A stretch of DNA of 36,326 nucleotides from Chara braunii (lineage: Eukaryota; Streptophyta; Charophyceae; Charales; Characeae). Within the stretch, counting starts at the first letter, position 1. Each line of letters starts with the position of its first letter. Positions 10,283-20,114 of this stretch are shown piece after piece. The stretch covers positions 810,484 to 846,809 of the forward strand of contig BFEA01000546.1 in NCBI GenBank assembly GCA_003427395.1, in the 5' to 3' direction. A program made the translations under genes and the position numbers. The notes under the pieces were generated by a model. That model worked only from the letters and a program-made list of their open reading frames with translations, made no database searches and was not told the origin of the DNA.

Positions 10283-11129
10283 TATCCCGGAGTTATTTCA
10301 GGAAGGGAACTTCACCTATGATAAAGTCCCTGCCAATTATGTTTCCTGCAAAAAGGCACGGCTAGGTAACAGCCTGGGTATTTCGACGAAAATTGAACAT
10401 ATGTTCGTTTCAGCAGAGGCTGAACCAACGGAGGAGCTACTCTCTCGAAAAAAGAGAGCTCAGCCGGGCCGCTCAGCACAGAAAACCCTGTTGTCGGCAG
10501 CCCCGATGGTCACACTGCAACGAGTTGACCTGAGAGAGGAGGGTACAAGAGAGTATCTAGTTCCACTGGTATGCTCAGACTCTCCGCAGGGTTTAATGGT
10601 GTTCACCCAGCGTTCGCACGACGCCCAACTGAATATTCCAATGATTGCAGTCAGTGCCCCCCCCTCTGAGGAACAAGTCTTGGAAGTAACGAAAAATCAA
10701 GTCTTCAACGGATTGGGAGAATGTGTAATCATACCCTTTTCAAGAATGGGCCGACATATTGTTCCCCTGTCGGGTGGTAGCAAAATCTTACTGCATATTG
10801 TTTTCTTGGGCATCTCTTCTGTTTCTATGAACGCAGAAGTGTGGTGCTCTAATTTGGGATTGTGGTATCCACTACAGGATTTCATAACCCCCAATGAGGA
10901 GGCTTTATCTAATATACGTCTATCTTCAGAAGTGTCCGCAATAACCATCTATGACTGGCTGACCAGAAGGGATGCTATCCAAATGATATCCGGACAAAAG
11001 TTCCGGTCACTAATTAATACGTCCGGATTTCCTCCTGAAATTCACAAGGTTATTGCCGACACTCTAGTTAATCAAAGCGACCCACCCTGCGAAGAGAACC
11101 GCATCCAAATGACGAGCGGCTCAGACTAG
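10240..11129 (+). pseudogene. LINE B ORF1, conserved C-terminal domain
   Basis: This frame carries the roughly 200-residue C-terminal domain shared with LINE A (from about 4530) and LINE C (from about 25220). It begins with an AAPM segment (GAPM in C) and includes DSPQGLMVFTQ, a FSRMGRHIVPLSGG segment and ITIYDWLTRRDA. I know no named family for it; it may be a dimerisation or RNA-binding module. The ORF ends at TAG 11127-11129, four bases before the ORF2 ATG. The junction with the preceding frame lies somewhere in 10190-10282. Confidence 0.75.
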
Positions 11130-11133
11130 TTAA

Positions 11134-12515
11134 ATGGTCTTGCCCAATAAGGTTCGAATTGCTAGCTGGAACGTTAAAGGATTAGGTGACACGTCTAATC
11201 GATATAAAAGACAGAGCTTGCTCTCCTGGGCCCATAAAGAATCAGTTCAGATTCTGGGCATCCAAGAGACTAAATTGGATGTTGGTAAAGTACGAAGGGC
11301 AGTGGATTGGTGGAGGGGCCAATTCTGGGCCCCTGCAAATGGATCAAAAGGAGGTTCAGCCATCCTCATTCATGAGAGTTTGGACTGTATTATCTTGGGC
11401 TCCTATATTGATCAAGGCGGACGCTTTGTTTGGGTTAAATTGGAAATAGATGATGAGGACTGGGGAGTAATGGCAGTGTATGCACCCACTGACTTCATTG
11501 ATAGGACTGAATTTTTTGCATCGTTACCGTCCCTCACACTAGACACAGATAACTTAGTTATGCTAGGAGACTGAAACACAATTCTGAACCTTGGTTTGGA
11601 TTCTCCGGTCTGTTCTCCGCTCAGAGCAGATTCAATGCTGCTGACCATGTTCTCTGATTCCCAGGGCTTAATCGATACATATAGATGCTTCCATCCTGAA
11701 GAAAACGGCTATACCTGGCATGGCCCGAGACCGAACCCTAGGGCCCCAATCCCTCTGAGGAGATTAGATTTTATTGCGGCAAGGGGCACTTTGTGGGATA
11801 AGTGTTTTGCCTCGGACTTTCAGGTTTTCCGTCTGTCTGACCATTACCCAATTTTTATAGATGTCCTTTCTAAGGACTTGGTTATCAAAGAAAGACCCCC
11901 CTTTAGGTTGAATGTTAGCAACCTAAAGGATACGGGTATCCCCCAGTGGGTAACAATGCAGATGGAGCGTTGGATGGAGGGTAAGGACCTTTTTGAGGAC
12001 GAAGGGATGTGGGCAGACGTTGGGATTAATATAGTTGAGGCAGCACTGTTAGAGTTTTCAAGAATGAAAGAGGTCCAAAAAACATGGGAAGAGACTAAGT
12101 TACAAAACCTGGTTTTGGAGGCCGAGGCTCAGATAGGCACCGATCCTTTTACAGAGTATTATTGGACGGAGAAAAGGAAACAGGCCTTGTCCCGCCTGGA
12201 GGAAATCGAAGTTAAAAAATAGGCAGAAAGGCTTGAGAGACTAAGGCTCAAAGGAATAACAGGGTATGATAGAATGACTAAATTGACCTTTCGGTCTCTG
12301 ATCCTCAGACAGACAAAACCCCTGATAAGGGAGTTATCCCATCCTTTTGCTCTGACGGCTCCAGTAACCACGGACACGGTGGATATGTGTCACTATGCCC
12401 TTGAGTATTTTAGGGACATAGTTTCGACCAGACGGCCTTTTGATGAGTTCGAGACGGATCTTTCTAAAGTATCCAACTTCTGGGACAGGTCCAAAGTGGT
12501 ACTGGACAAAGGGAT
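11134..12515 (+). pseudogene. LINE B ORF2, endonuclease and start of RT (truncated)
   Basis: The ATG at 11134 opens RIASWNVKGLGDTSNRY. The endonuclease motifs are SWNVKG, IQETKL, VYAP, LGD-stop-NT and SDHYPIFID. One frame runs through to about 12515 with only two interruptions: TGA at 11572-11574, where LINEs A and C have the Trp of GDWN, and TAG at 12220-12222, at a position that is Gln in A and C. Both are single transitions. The linker GYDRMTKLTFRSLILRQ (12263 onward) is the best-conserved segment among the three LINEs. The RT core is missing because PLE sequence replaces it. Confidence 0.86.
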
Positions 12516-12800
12516 GAGGGACTTGTTGATCGCCTCCAATCTTGGGACCAGATCAGACACCGACTTCAAATTGAAATGCCACCACATAGGGAGAGCATTC
12601 AACAGATGATTGAGAGCCTTGGCTCCAACTTTACATGTCCTGACAGTCGCTTCCCCGTAAGTGGGGCAAATTGGCCGAACCCTTGTCAGGTCCTTGTGTT
12701 TTGGCATAACATAGGCTTCACCGAATTTCCCCTTCTTCTCCCATCTGACAAGGTAACAGTCCTTCCCTCTTTGCTTCTTCCCGCATACACAACTTTACTT
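12516..12800 (-). pseudogene. PLE reverse transcriptase, N-terminal fragment
   Basis: After a frameshift near 12780-12790 the minus strand reads a segment containing KFGEAYVMPKHKDLTRVRPI, then ALNHLLNALPMWWHF and DLVPRLEAINKS. This fits the PLE RT pattern of a P-K-x-K...RPI motif followed by a conserved helix. Beyond about 12516 it becomes antisense LINE B. The catalytic Asp motifs of the palm are therefore absent and the fragment cannot be active. Confidence 0.7.
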
Positions 12801-14478
12801 CAGCTTCTTCATTACTCATCACAACATAGCCAGGACTACTGACAAAAAGCTCCATCATCGCATCAATGTACACCTTCGGGCAGAGCACAAGCGTCTCACC
12901 AGCATTCCTATCCAACGGAGTTAACACCAAGCCATTCAAATGCGTCTTGACCTCCTCCACTATGTTGACGTCAATAAAACGCGAATTCCTGTCGATCGTC
13001 GCCATCATGCAGCGTGCCACCTCGCCCTCGCCAATCCGAGGTGTCTGTCCACGGAAGTTAGCCCAGGATCGAATTCCATCGGTCAACTCCTGACGCAGCA
13101 ACGCACCGCGGTTAGGATGGTTATGTCTTGGCACATTATTCGCATTGAAGATCAGAGGATCAACGTCCTCCAGCTCCTGCAATATGAACTGCACGTGATC
13201 TCCTACCCAAGGGTAGGGAAGCCCTGTACAGGTACATGTAAGCACTTCAGCTTTCGCGAACGAGCGCTGATTGTGCAACAACACCGCGATCGAAGGGTTC
13301 TTAACCCAAACGATCCGGACCTTGTTACGTGCAACGTTCTTCATGCACACCGGAATCTGCAACTCCTCGATCCTGTCGTTTAACAGCTTGCGAAATTCCA
13401 CCATCTTAATACGGTCGTCGAATTTAATACGAACAATCATCTTCGCGTTAAGACTACAGCTGTAAACGTCCTTCACAGTGCGCGAAATTAACCGCCGCAA
13501 GAAAGAGGTGGTACTAGCCTTCTGAAAGTCAGCTGCCACCCTATTCAATCTGATCAGTACTTCGAGCGAGCATCGCTTCAGCAACCCCCTTCGGTATGGA
13601 TTACGCAGGATGGACAATAAAAATTTCTTATGAGGTCCAATCCTGGGTTTCCAACGCCTCAACTGCCTAAACTCTAATGTACCACCTTGTTCTATCCAAG
13701 ATTTGCACTCCCTCAATTTACAACATACACCCTCTCGTCGCACTATAGAATCCCCAAACGAGCTGCGCACAGACTTCCAACCCCTACACCACACATTGCC
13801 TCCTTCAGTATGCAGGGTAAACATTTGTGTGCCAGCCTCCTCCATATCTGCGAGCAAATGGTATATCTCCATACTGTATATACCGCCATCACCGATCTTA
13901 GCCCGAACTGGAGTGAAAGACGCTGGTTCACGCCGAGATCCTCCATCCTGTTGCCTGCTACGCTCCTTGCGTCCTTTTCTTCCGTTGTTCCTTGCATGCT
14001 GTTTGCCGATCTTTCCTGCAGTATTCAGTATAGGCGACCATTGACTAATGTAAGCTTGCTCCAGAAGTAGTAGCTCGGTCGCCGTGCAACAATCCACTGG
14101 TATAAACACATAGGATTCAATACCGAATACACGCCACCAACGATACACATGATTCTTCCGTAAACCCCGCTTGTAAACCGAAACATGCTCAGACCAACGG
14201 ATATGAGCCCCTCTATTAGTCTGTCCAATGTACTGTGCTTTACAGAAGGGCGATGTAAGAATATACACACAACTTTGGTCTTCCGTAAAAACCCGAATAC
14301 CCTGCCGTACATAGAGCGCTACCCAAGCTTCCGTACATTTCCATAGCCATCTGATCTCCCCTCCCAAGGCTAGGATAATGAGGACTAAACGGTATAGTTT
14401 CTCTACCTCCCCATCAGTCACACATTTCCTGCGAAACTCGATCAAGCAATAGCAAAGAGTCCAAAGATCCTGAATACT
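12718..14478 (-). pseudogene. PLE GIY-YIG endonuclease and pre-RT region
   Basis: This open frame of about 586 codons follows a TGA at 14479-14481 in the same frame. Counting from the TTG at 14445, the GIY-YIG module covers about residues 59-145: CVYIL (GIY equivalent, 59-63), QYIGQT (71-76), an Arg/His cluster IRWSEH (82-87), the catalytic-type Glu of LLLEQ (129) and ILN (139-141). Then follow about 360 residues without a named domain. A segment at 506-543 reads LVLTPLDRNAGETLVL and then YIDAMMELF, which matches the Asp-Lys/Arg-N-x-G block that precedes RT motif 1 in PLEs. The intact protein would nick DNA and prime reverse transcription at the nick. Confidence 0.8.
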
Positions 14479-14481
14479 TCA

Positions 14482-14960
14482 CGTGTCCTTGCTTTCGTCC
14501 CTCCCGACACCCTGTTGTTCCTCATCTTCCACTCGCACTTCGGTATCGTCCACGTGTTCCTCCCTGATGTAAGCCACTTGGGTGCGCTTATCTGCAAGCG
14601 CCAAGATGATTTGCATCTTCCTGCATTCAGTACCCAGTTGTACGTCCTCTTGAGCACACAAGCGCTTAAGTTCTTCAACATTCAGTTTGCCTAGATTGCG
14701 AAGATTGTCAGTGACTAACTTAAGTTTTCCACACGATTCCGGTGGGGCTGGGATCTTCTTACTGCTTGTACCACAGCGCCGTGGCGTCAACCGGGTTGGT
14801 GAACGCTTCATCGGCGGATGCCTTACACTCAAGTGCAGGCGCCGCTGAGCAGTCTTCTTCGTCGGAGTTACAACAGGCGGGCTATCACCTACAGGTCGAT
14901 CCTCGTCCCGCTTCCGCTTCTCGAAAATGACGAGTTGTTCCGTGCGGTTGCTTAATTTCC
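14482..14960 (-). pseudogene. PLE SAP-like segment and basic linker
   Basis: The frame begins at a 1-nt shift from the coiled-coil block near 14955-14962 and ends at TGA 14479-14481, after which the same frame continues into GIY-YIG. It opens with NRTEQLVIFEKRKRDEDRP and a basic Thr/Pro-rich stretch. A helical segment LNVEELKRLCAQEDV...LALADKRT (nucleotides 14581-14685) then resembles a SAP domain, a DNA/chromatin-binding helix-extension-helix. SAP assignment is by pattern only. An acidic tail follows. Confidence 0.55.
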
Positions 14961-15461
14961 CACCTCACTTTCGTAGGAGTTATAGGCCTCATCGTCTGAC
15001 GCAGGCGCCTCAATCTTCTTCTTTCCTTTCGCACCGCGTCGGGCTTCCTCCTCCTGGTGATCACCACGTTCACATAGATACATGAGTTCCTCTCTCAAAC
15101 CACCCATATGCTTGGACGCCTCCGTACGCATCTCCTTCTTCATCTGTTCACGTGCTTCAGCCTCCAGTCGTAGTTTATCCTCCTTGCGTTTCTTACGCCG
15201 CTCAGCCTCCTCTCGTGCCTGGACCTCAGCCAGCCTCGCCTCTTCTTCACGCCGTTTCTGCTCCAGCTTCTCCCGCTTGCGTTTGGCCTTCTCCTCCTTC
15301 TTCTTGATCTCATTGTCCATATGCTCCTTCATAGTCGCAATCGACGTAACCAGATCGTCAATCTGCCGTCGTAATGCCGGATCCTCCGAGGTCGCTCTCG
15401 TCGTGTGCGCTCCCGCTTGCCTCCTAGGTGAGAACGATCGGCCGTGCTGAGCTGTGCCTCG
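14952..15461 (-). pseudogene. PLE gag-like coiled-coil region
   Basis: This frame directly continues the CCHC block after the TGA at 15462-15464. About 40 codons lead into a long heptad-rich, highly charged helix (KKEEKAKRKREKLEQKRREE and onward, about 15320-15080), typical of a coiled coil that could multimerise a gag-like protein. It ends with an acidic EAYNSYESEV segment and a TAA at 14952-14954 that is avoided by the neighbouring frame. I infer one protein with the blocks on either side. Confidence 0.65.
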
Positions 15462-15725
15462 TCAACTACCTTCCCCCGCCAGCTTCCGGCATTGATTACG
15501 GTAGTGCCCTGGCTCCCCACATTCGTAGCACACGGGAGTAAAACGCCTGGTCGGGGGGTCTCGTCCCCTATCCTGGTAACTGGAGCTTCCATAATTAGAA
15601 GTGTGCTCATGCATACGCTCCCGACCTCGATCCCACCGGCCATCAAAACCACTATCGCGACTACGGTCGCTTTGCCGTTCACGATACTCCTCCCTGCCGA
15701 AATCCCGTCGACCCGAGCTACCCAT
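15462..15725 (-). pseudogene. PLE N-terminal block with canonical CCHC zinc knuckle
   Basis: The ATG at 15723-15725 opens MGSSGRRDFGREEYRERQSD, an Arg/Asp/Ser/Tyr-rich, RGG-like stretch. A perfect CX2CX4HX4C knuckle (CYECGEPGHYRNQC, nucleotides 15489-15530) follows. Such knuckles bind single-stranded RNA in gag proteins and in many cellular proteins. The frame stops at TGA 15462-15464 but stays open beyond it into the coiled coil. The TGA could be decay (for example CGA or TGG to TGA) or readthrough; a second TGA at 14479 favours decay. Confidence 0.75.
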
Positions 15726-16133
15726 GTCTCCGCTCGGATAGCGCCACGACAAAAGACAGGGGAGAAAAAAAAGTACGCACAACCGCGTATACTAGTCCCC
15801 GTCGCCAACAACTCCAATATTCCAAATCGACAGCCGAAGCAATCATCAAAGTAATGATAGAAATAACCGTTGAGGTAACAAGTCGAAGTCACAATCAAAA
15901 TACCAATTGAAGTAACAATCGTAGTAACAAGATCATGCTTACACACACTCAGCCAACATTTCCGAGTAGGTTCACATGTGCCTTCGGTAGGTTGATTACC
16001 GGCAATGGTGATATCAGCAAGATCACACGTGCATGGCATGCAAGCACACTCACACACAGAGTTCAAGACTCTCAGGACGCAAATCCGAAAAATCCGAACA
16101 AAAATGCTTCATACAGAAAACTCGTAACCCGGC

Positions 16134-16195
16134 GGGTATGGCACCCCGACCGGTTTCGACCGCCGCCACGCGGTCTCATCAGGGGGAAACCACCC
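16134..16195 (-). ncRNA. Type I hammerhead ribozyme in the PLE leader
   Basis: The minus strand holds the full hammerhead core in order. Stem I 5' strand GGGTGGTTTCCCC (16195-16183) is followed by CUGAUGA (16182-16176). Stem II is GACCGC/GCGGUC with a 6-nt loop (16175-16158). GAAA (16157-16154), CCGG and UC (16149-16148) follow, then stem I 3' strand GGGGTGCCATACCC (16147-16134). Stem I pairs CCCC with GGGG, then has an internal loop and GG/CC and GGG/CCC pairs. The predicted cut is between 16148 and 16147, after a GUC triplet. Stem III is the palindrome ACCGGU without a loop, so a dimer may be needed for good activity. Short stem III forms are typical of PLE hammerheads. Confidence 0.88.
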
Positions 16196-16200
16196 TTCTT

Positions 16201-17140
16201 CCGTCCTCAGACTAAAACCCACTGACCACCAACCCACCTCCGCTGCATGTCCTGCGACATCTCGGATGTGCGCAGGTCCGCCAGCGTCGGACCCGGAAAG
16301 AGTTTCGGTATAGCATTAATCCTATATATAGAACAGGCCTCCCAACAATAGTACCCCGCGTAAAAAACACCGGTCCGTCCTATTACCAAAGAAGAGACCA
16401 AAAAAAAAAAAAAAAAAAAAAAAAAGAAGCGACCAAAAAAGCCCCCATACGACAAGGGGTAGGCCATTAACGCCCAGCCCCCCGGTCTAACTTGCTACAG
16501 CTAGAATGTTGCCGAAAAAACAAGAATGTTGCCGAAAAAACAAACAAAGGGTCTACCTGAAAGGCCAGAAAAAGCGAAGAAAAGCAAAAGGCAAAGAAAA
16601 GCCAAACAAGCCAATGGACGAAGGGGACCCAGGGGACCCTATATGTCCCAGCATACGCTCAGGGCCCTGTCCGAATATCCGGGGCCGGACTCTAGGTGCA
16701 CTGTCCAAATTCGGGTCCTCACGGTGAGTCCCGTGAAGGACTTTCCGCGTAACGAATTTTGCAGGCTGGGAGCTGTGCATTCACGGAAAGTAGATTGTCG
16801 ACGGGGTTTCCGAAAACTGTCCAAGCGATTTTGCACATGTACAGTGGACAGTAGTGGAGCGAGACCCTGAACTGCCTATGCAATTGAAACTCGGCCCCTG
16901 ACTAAAGTGCCAAATCGGTGTTTGGAATGCAAAAGTTAGCCCTTTTTTTTTCCTTTTAAACTCTACTCTTCTCTCAATTTTTCCTCACACTACCTACCTG
17001 CCACTACTCCTACTTGTAGCCCGTCACCGTCACAGATTTGGCCAAGGCGCCGAGAGAGGGAGAGGGGGCGATGAAGAGAGCCAAAGCAAGGGGAAGAAGA
17101 GAACAAGGAGGACACTAAGGGATCTGGCCCATTCCCACGC
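16201..17140. other. Non-coding stretch with A-run and small tandem repeat
   Basis: I see no gene. It holds a poly(A) run at about 16399-16425 whose flanks (GAAGAGACC and GAAGCGACC) resemble each other. It also holds a 19-20-bp tandem repeat (AATGTTGCCGAAAAAACAA twice, about 16506-16545) and a mixed GC-rich stretch to 17.1 kb. The left part may be the outer leader of the PLE. Confidence 0.5.
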
Positions 17141-17143
17141 ATA

Positions 17144-17145
17144 CG

Positions 17146-17235
<90 letters not shown>

Positions 17236-17300
17236 GGAGAGAAAGATAGAGAGAGAGGAAGAGAGGAAAGAGAAGGAGAAAGAGGGAGAAAGGGAGGGGA
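17144..17300. repeat. (GT)n(GA)n microsatellite with G-run
   Basis: A GT tract of about 35 bp passes into a GA tract of about 45 bp, then a run of about 14 G and a longer imperfect purine (GAGA/GGAAA) stretch. It accounts for the Arg/Glu repeat frame on the plus strand. Confidence 0.92.
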
Positions 17301-17304
17301 CTCA

Positions 17305-17965
17305 GGGAGTGTTTAGCTCGGGTCTCTTCGATTGGTGCCTCTGTGGTGAGAGCCCCGAGGGTCAGCTAATTTCACCTCTTGCTAGCTTTGCCGCTCGCTA
17401 GGAATAAGTCGGGTTTAGGAAGTTTCCTACAAGGTGGAGCAGCTTGCTGCGTTCCTCCGGAGTGTGCCGCCAGCCAGTCATCGGGAGGGCGCGTACGTTT
17501 TAGGCGAGAGGCTGCTGGCTGAGAGCTGCAGTCAGCAAACTCTGGGAGCGCGAGAGAAAGAGAGAGAGAGTGAGGGAGAAAGGGAGAGAGAGAAAGAGGG
17601 AGAGGGAAGAAAAGAGAAGAAAGAGAGGGAGAAAGAGGGAGAAAGGGAGGGGAGTGTTTTATCTCGGGTCCCTTCGATTGGTGCCTCTGCGGTGAGAGCC
17701 CTGAGGGGCTATGGTATGAAAGAATCGCGAGGACGTCAGCTAATTTCACCTCTTGCTAGCTTTGCCGCTCGCTAGGAATCGAGTCGGGCTTAATACGGTT
17801 CCTACAAGGTGCTGCAGCTTGCTCGTTTCCTCCGGAGTGTGCCACCAGCCTGTCAGCGGCCGGGCGCGTACGTTTTAGGCAAGAGGCTGCTGGCTGAGAG
17901 CTATGTAGGGTGCTTGCAGTCAGCAAACTCTGAGAGCGTGAGAGAAAGAGAAAGGGGCAGAGGGA
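17305..17965. repeat. Tandem duplication of a ~350-bp unit with GA-rich end
   Basis: The unit from about 17305 recurs from about 17655. Marker strings are GCCTCT-TGGTGAGAGCC type (17336 and 17683), TCAGCTAATTTCACCTCTTG (17363 and 17737), GCGCGTACGTTTTAGGC and CAGTCAGCAAACTCTG (17530 and 17918). The second copy has extra segments of about 27 and 14 bp, so the offset grows from 347 to 388 bp. Each copy ends in a GAGA-rich tract. Frames reading LISPLASFAAR in both copies are probably incidental. The family is not recognised. Confidence 0.85.
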
Positions 17966-19375
17966 GAGGAAGACAGAGAAGCGCGGGGAAACACAAGTAA
18001 TGAGCTGAGTCGAGGACGAGGACTCTCCTGACCGTGCGAGAACAGTAGGCGCAGAGCCAGGTGTTCGAAGATGGCCATTCGGTGACAAAGAGAGGTCGCT
18101 GCAGGATCCACTGATCACGCATATCTTGCGCTTTCCGACACTGCTTGCATTTCGTTTGTTCAACAGCTCGCTGTTTTCTTCTACCGGGAACACGAATTTG
18201 AGATCAGGCGCGGCATTGCATGTGTATGCGGGTGAAAGGTAGAGACTCTAGAGAGAGAGAGGAAGAGAGAGGAAGAAAGAGAGGAAGCATGAGGGGAAGG
18301 TGACTCGGAACCGGGGCTACTAACCCCCGCTTGGAGGACCAGTGGTTTAGCGACAAAACTAGTTTCCTTACTTTTCGGTTGGGACACCGGGTTATGAGAA
18401 CAGGGTCCGGACTTTTCAGAGATCGGTAGCAAAATAAAATTTCCTTCGGACAAAAGTGTGTCGGAGATGTTTTCGACCTGAGCTCGGCTGGGTTTGGGCC
18501 CGTGGAACACCAGGTCCGGCCGCATCGCGAAGCCGGCGGGGCCGTGATACGGGCGCGTGATGTCATCCGCTGGCGAGGAGAACGCGCGCTCGGACCCTCA
18601 CCATTCAAATTCAAATTCCGTGCTACCAGTTTGCTTCGAACACCTTGCATTCTAGACTCCTTGCATGCGCATTGTGGACGTTGCATGCGCCAATACTCTA
18701 CCGTTGCGGCAGTGGCTTTGCTTGACTGCCGTGTGGCGTGTTTTCGCACGGGAGTTCAGTTATGGACAGTAGCGGAAGGGATGAGGCAGCGATGAGAAGA
18801 CTGTCACCTCGTGAGAAGACAATGGTCGCCAGTGTCGTCGTGGTCTGTCGGCACATGGAGACAGTGGACGGACTACGGCTGGTGGTTAGGAGGGGTAAGG
18901 GGAGGAGAGAGGCCATCATAGCCCAGGCGTTGGGGTGTGTCGGACGCTCCTGTCTTGTTGTCCAATGTTATCATCGCGGGTATTCAGCCGAGGGATACAC
19001 CTCACTGGTGGATAAAAAGACGGACTGGGGGACGTTGTCAGCCGGCTCCCTCAAGTATCCGGTCTTTACGAGCAGCGGGTCTTTGCCCCCCCCATTTCCC
19101 CCTGTCTTTCTTTCTCAAAAACCAACTGAGGCACCAGCCTCGTCCAGGCCTTTTGTAATGCCCCCTTTTCTGCAGGTGGTGGACACGATTTTGTCCGGCG
19201 CAACTGTGGGTCGGACATTCGGAATCCTCTTTCGGCCGCTTAGAATGCAAACGGAGGCATGTGAAACGTAAGTGCGCCTAAGTGTAGGGTTCTCGTAAGT
19301 GGTTGTGGAACGAAAAATGGTGTAAGGGAAAATTAATCACTTTTTTGTCTTAAGGGTGCCCTTACAAAGGAAGGG
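17966..19375. other. Stretch without recognisable genes
   Basis: This holds a short GA-rich tract (about 18248-18290) and otherwise mixed sequence. The longest plus-strand frame here has an internal ATG at 18762 and ends at 19271 (about 170 codons). It has no recognised domain and no conserved relative in the window, so I do not call it. Nothing resembling tRNA or rRNA was seen. Confidence 0.45.
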
Positions 19376-19428
19376 TTTAAAAAAAAAAAAAAAAAAAAAA
19401 AAGGAAGGGTTTTGTAGTGGTGTCGAAC

Positions 19429-19673
19429 CAGGCCATAAGGGGCTCGCCACACAGCCTTTCGAAACATGGAAAATCCACACCACATCTTCGCCACACAGGC
19501 TTTTGACACAACTGCTTTCACCCAAGTTTCGAAACATGTCATGGAGTTGGGTCTCGAAAGGCCTAAAGAATGGGCAGCCTCTTCCCGCCTGTCACGGCGG
19601 GGTTTTCAAAAGCCCGCGAATGGTCTTGTGGAAAGCGCACTCCCAAAACGGGCTGTTAGCCAAAAAAAAGAAA
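19429..19673 (+). repeat. TTCGAAA-rich retroposon, copy 1 (plus)
   Basis: It starts GGCCATAAGGGGCTCGCCACACAGCC, with repeated TTTCGAAA motifs. It then has CTCGAAAGGCC and CCTCTTCCCGCCTGTCACGG and ends in an A-run. Copy 3 (20632-20886) follows the same order of motifs. A-run endings suggest an RNA-mediated, SINE-like origin; no RNA parent is recognised. It is preceded by a 22-base A-run at about 19380. Confidence 0.6.
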
Positions 19674-19740
19674 AGGGCACTCCCAAAACTGGCTATTAGC
19701 AAAAAAAAGAAAAAAGAAAAAAAAAGGGGAGATTACAATG

Positions 19741-19880
19741 TCCATATTGAAAGCCGGCCGGTTTTTCAAAAGTCTGTGTGGCCAAGGGGGGAGGTGGTCT
19801 TTCGAAGAGCAGCCTTTCGAACGAAGTCTGACATTTTTTGGAAAATGCCTTCAATAGAAAGGCTGTGTGGCGAGCTCCTA
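19741..19880 (-). repeat. TTCGAAA-rich retroposon, copy 2 (minus) joined to a U6 fragment
   Basis: On the plus strand it reads CTTTCGAAGAGCAGCC and then GGCTGTGTGGCGAGC, which is the reverse complement of the start of copy 1. At its right end it passes directly into U6-like sequence and a poly(A) run. The poly(A) is therefore downstream in the U6 orientation, not in that of the repeat. This fits a chimeric retrocopy. Confidence 0.55.
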
Positions 19881-19953
19881 AGCATGGCCCCTGGGAACAG
19901 ATGACACGCATTAATCGAGAAATTAGAGAGTTGCAAAAAAAAAAAAAAAAAAA
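19881..19953 (+). ncRNA. U6 snRNA 3'-part fragment with poly(A) tail (chimeric retrocopy)
   Basis: It reads AGCATGGCCCCTG, a diverged gap, then ATGACACGCATTAATCGAGA, followed by a short unrelated tail and 19 A. Canonical U6 has GATGACACGCACAAATCGAGAAAT at this place. The 5' half of U6, including the ACAGAGA box, is missing and is replaced by the inverted TTCGAAA repeat. This is a pseudogene, not a functional U6. Confidence 0.72.
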
Positions 19954-20114
19954 GACAGGAGACATCCCTGTCTATCTGTCTGCCTGTCCAGTAAACCTCT
20001 CAGTCTGTTTTTGTCTTTTTCTTGTCTGTCTGTCCGTCTGTAGTGTGTTCTTTTGCCTATTTCTTGTCTGACTGTCTGCCTGTGTTTTTCTGCCTTTTTC
20101 TTGTATGTCTGTCT

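Larger units (their letters stand above)
7530..12515 (+). mobile_element. LINE B: L1-like non-LTR retrotransposon, plus strand, cut off in ORF2
   Basis: The plus strand reads a 5' leader, ORF1 (from 8271) and ORF2 (from 11134), with the same domains as LINEs A and C. The 5' boundary within 7.33-8.04 kb is uncertain. ORF2 loses similarity to A and C at about 12500-12520, just before the RT core, where PLE sequence in the opposite orientation begins. There is no 3' UTR, poly(A) tail or recognisable target-site duplication. ORF1 is disrupted by a 35-bp duplication, another frameshift and unresolved C-runs. ORF2 has only two nonsense codons. Confidence 0.85.
12516..16200 (-). mobile_element. Penelope-like element remnant with N-terminal GIY-YIG and gag-like region
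   Basis: On the minus strand a single interrupted protein-coding region runs from the ATG at 15725 to about 12516. In order it holds a CCHC knuckle, coiled coil, SAP-like segment, GIY-YIG nuclease, PLE-type pre-RT region and the first RT segment. A hammerhead ribozyme lies about 410 nt upstream of the ATG. Hammerheads are known companions of PLEs, and GIY-YIG is the PLE endonuclease. An N-terminal GIY-YIG recalls the permuted Chlamys-type PLEs of green algae; that assignment is inference. The RT palm, the 3' end and any second hammerhead copy are missing. The blocks are separated by two in-frame TGA codons and two frameshifts. Confidence 0.82.

Noticed and set aside
16399-16425. Poly(A) tail of a retroposon
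   Set aside because: The similar flanks GAAGAGACC and GAAGCGACC abut the A-run with no inserted body between them, so slippage is the simpler explanation.
18762-19271. Plus-strand open frame of about 170 codons
   Set aside because: No recognisable domain, no conserved copy in the window, uncertain start and composition like the surrounding non-coding DNA.
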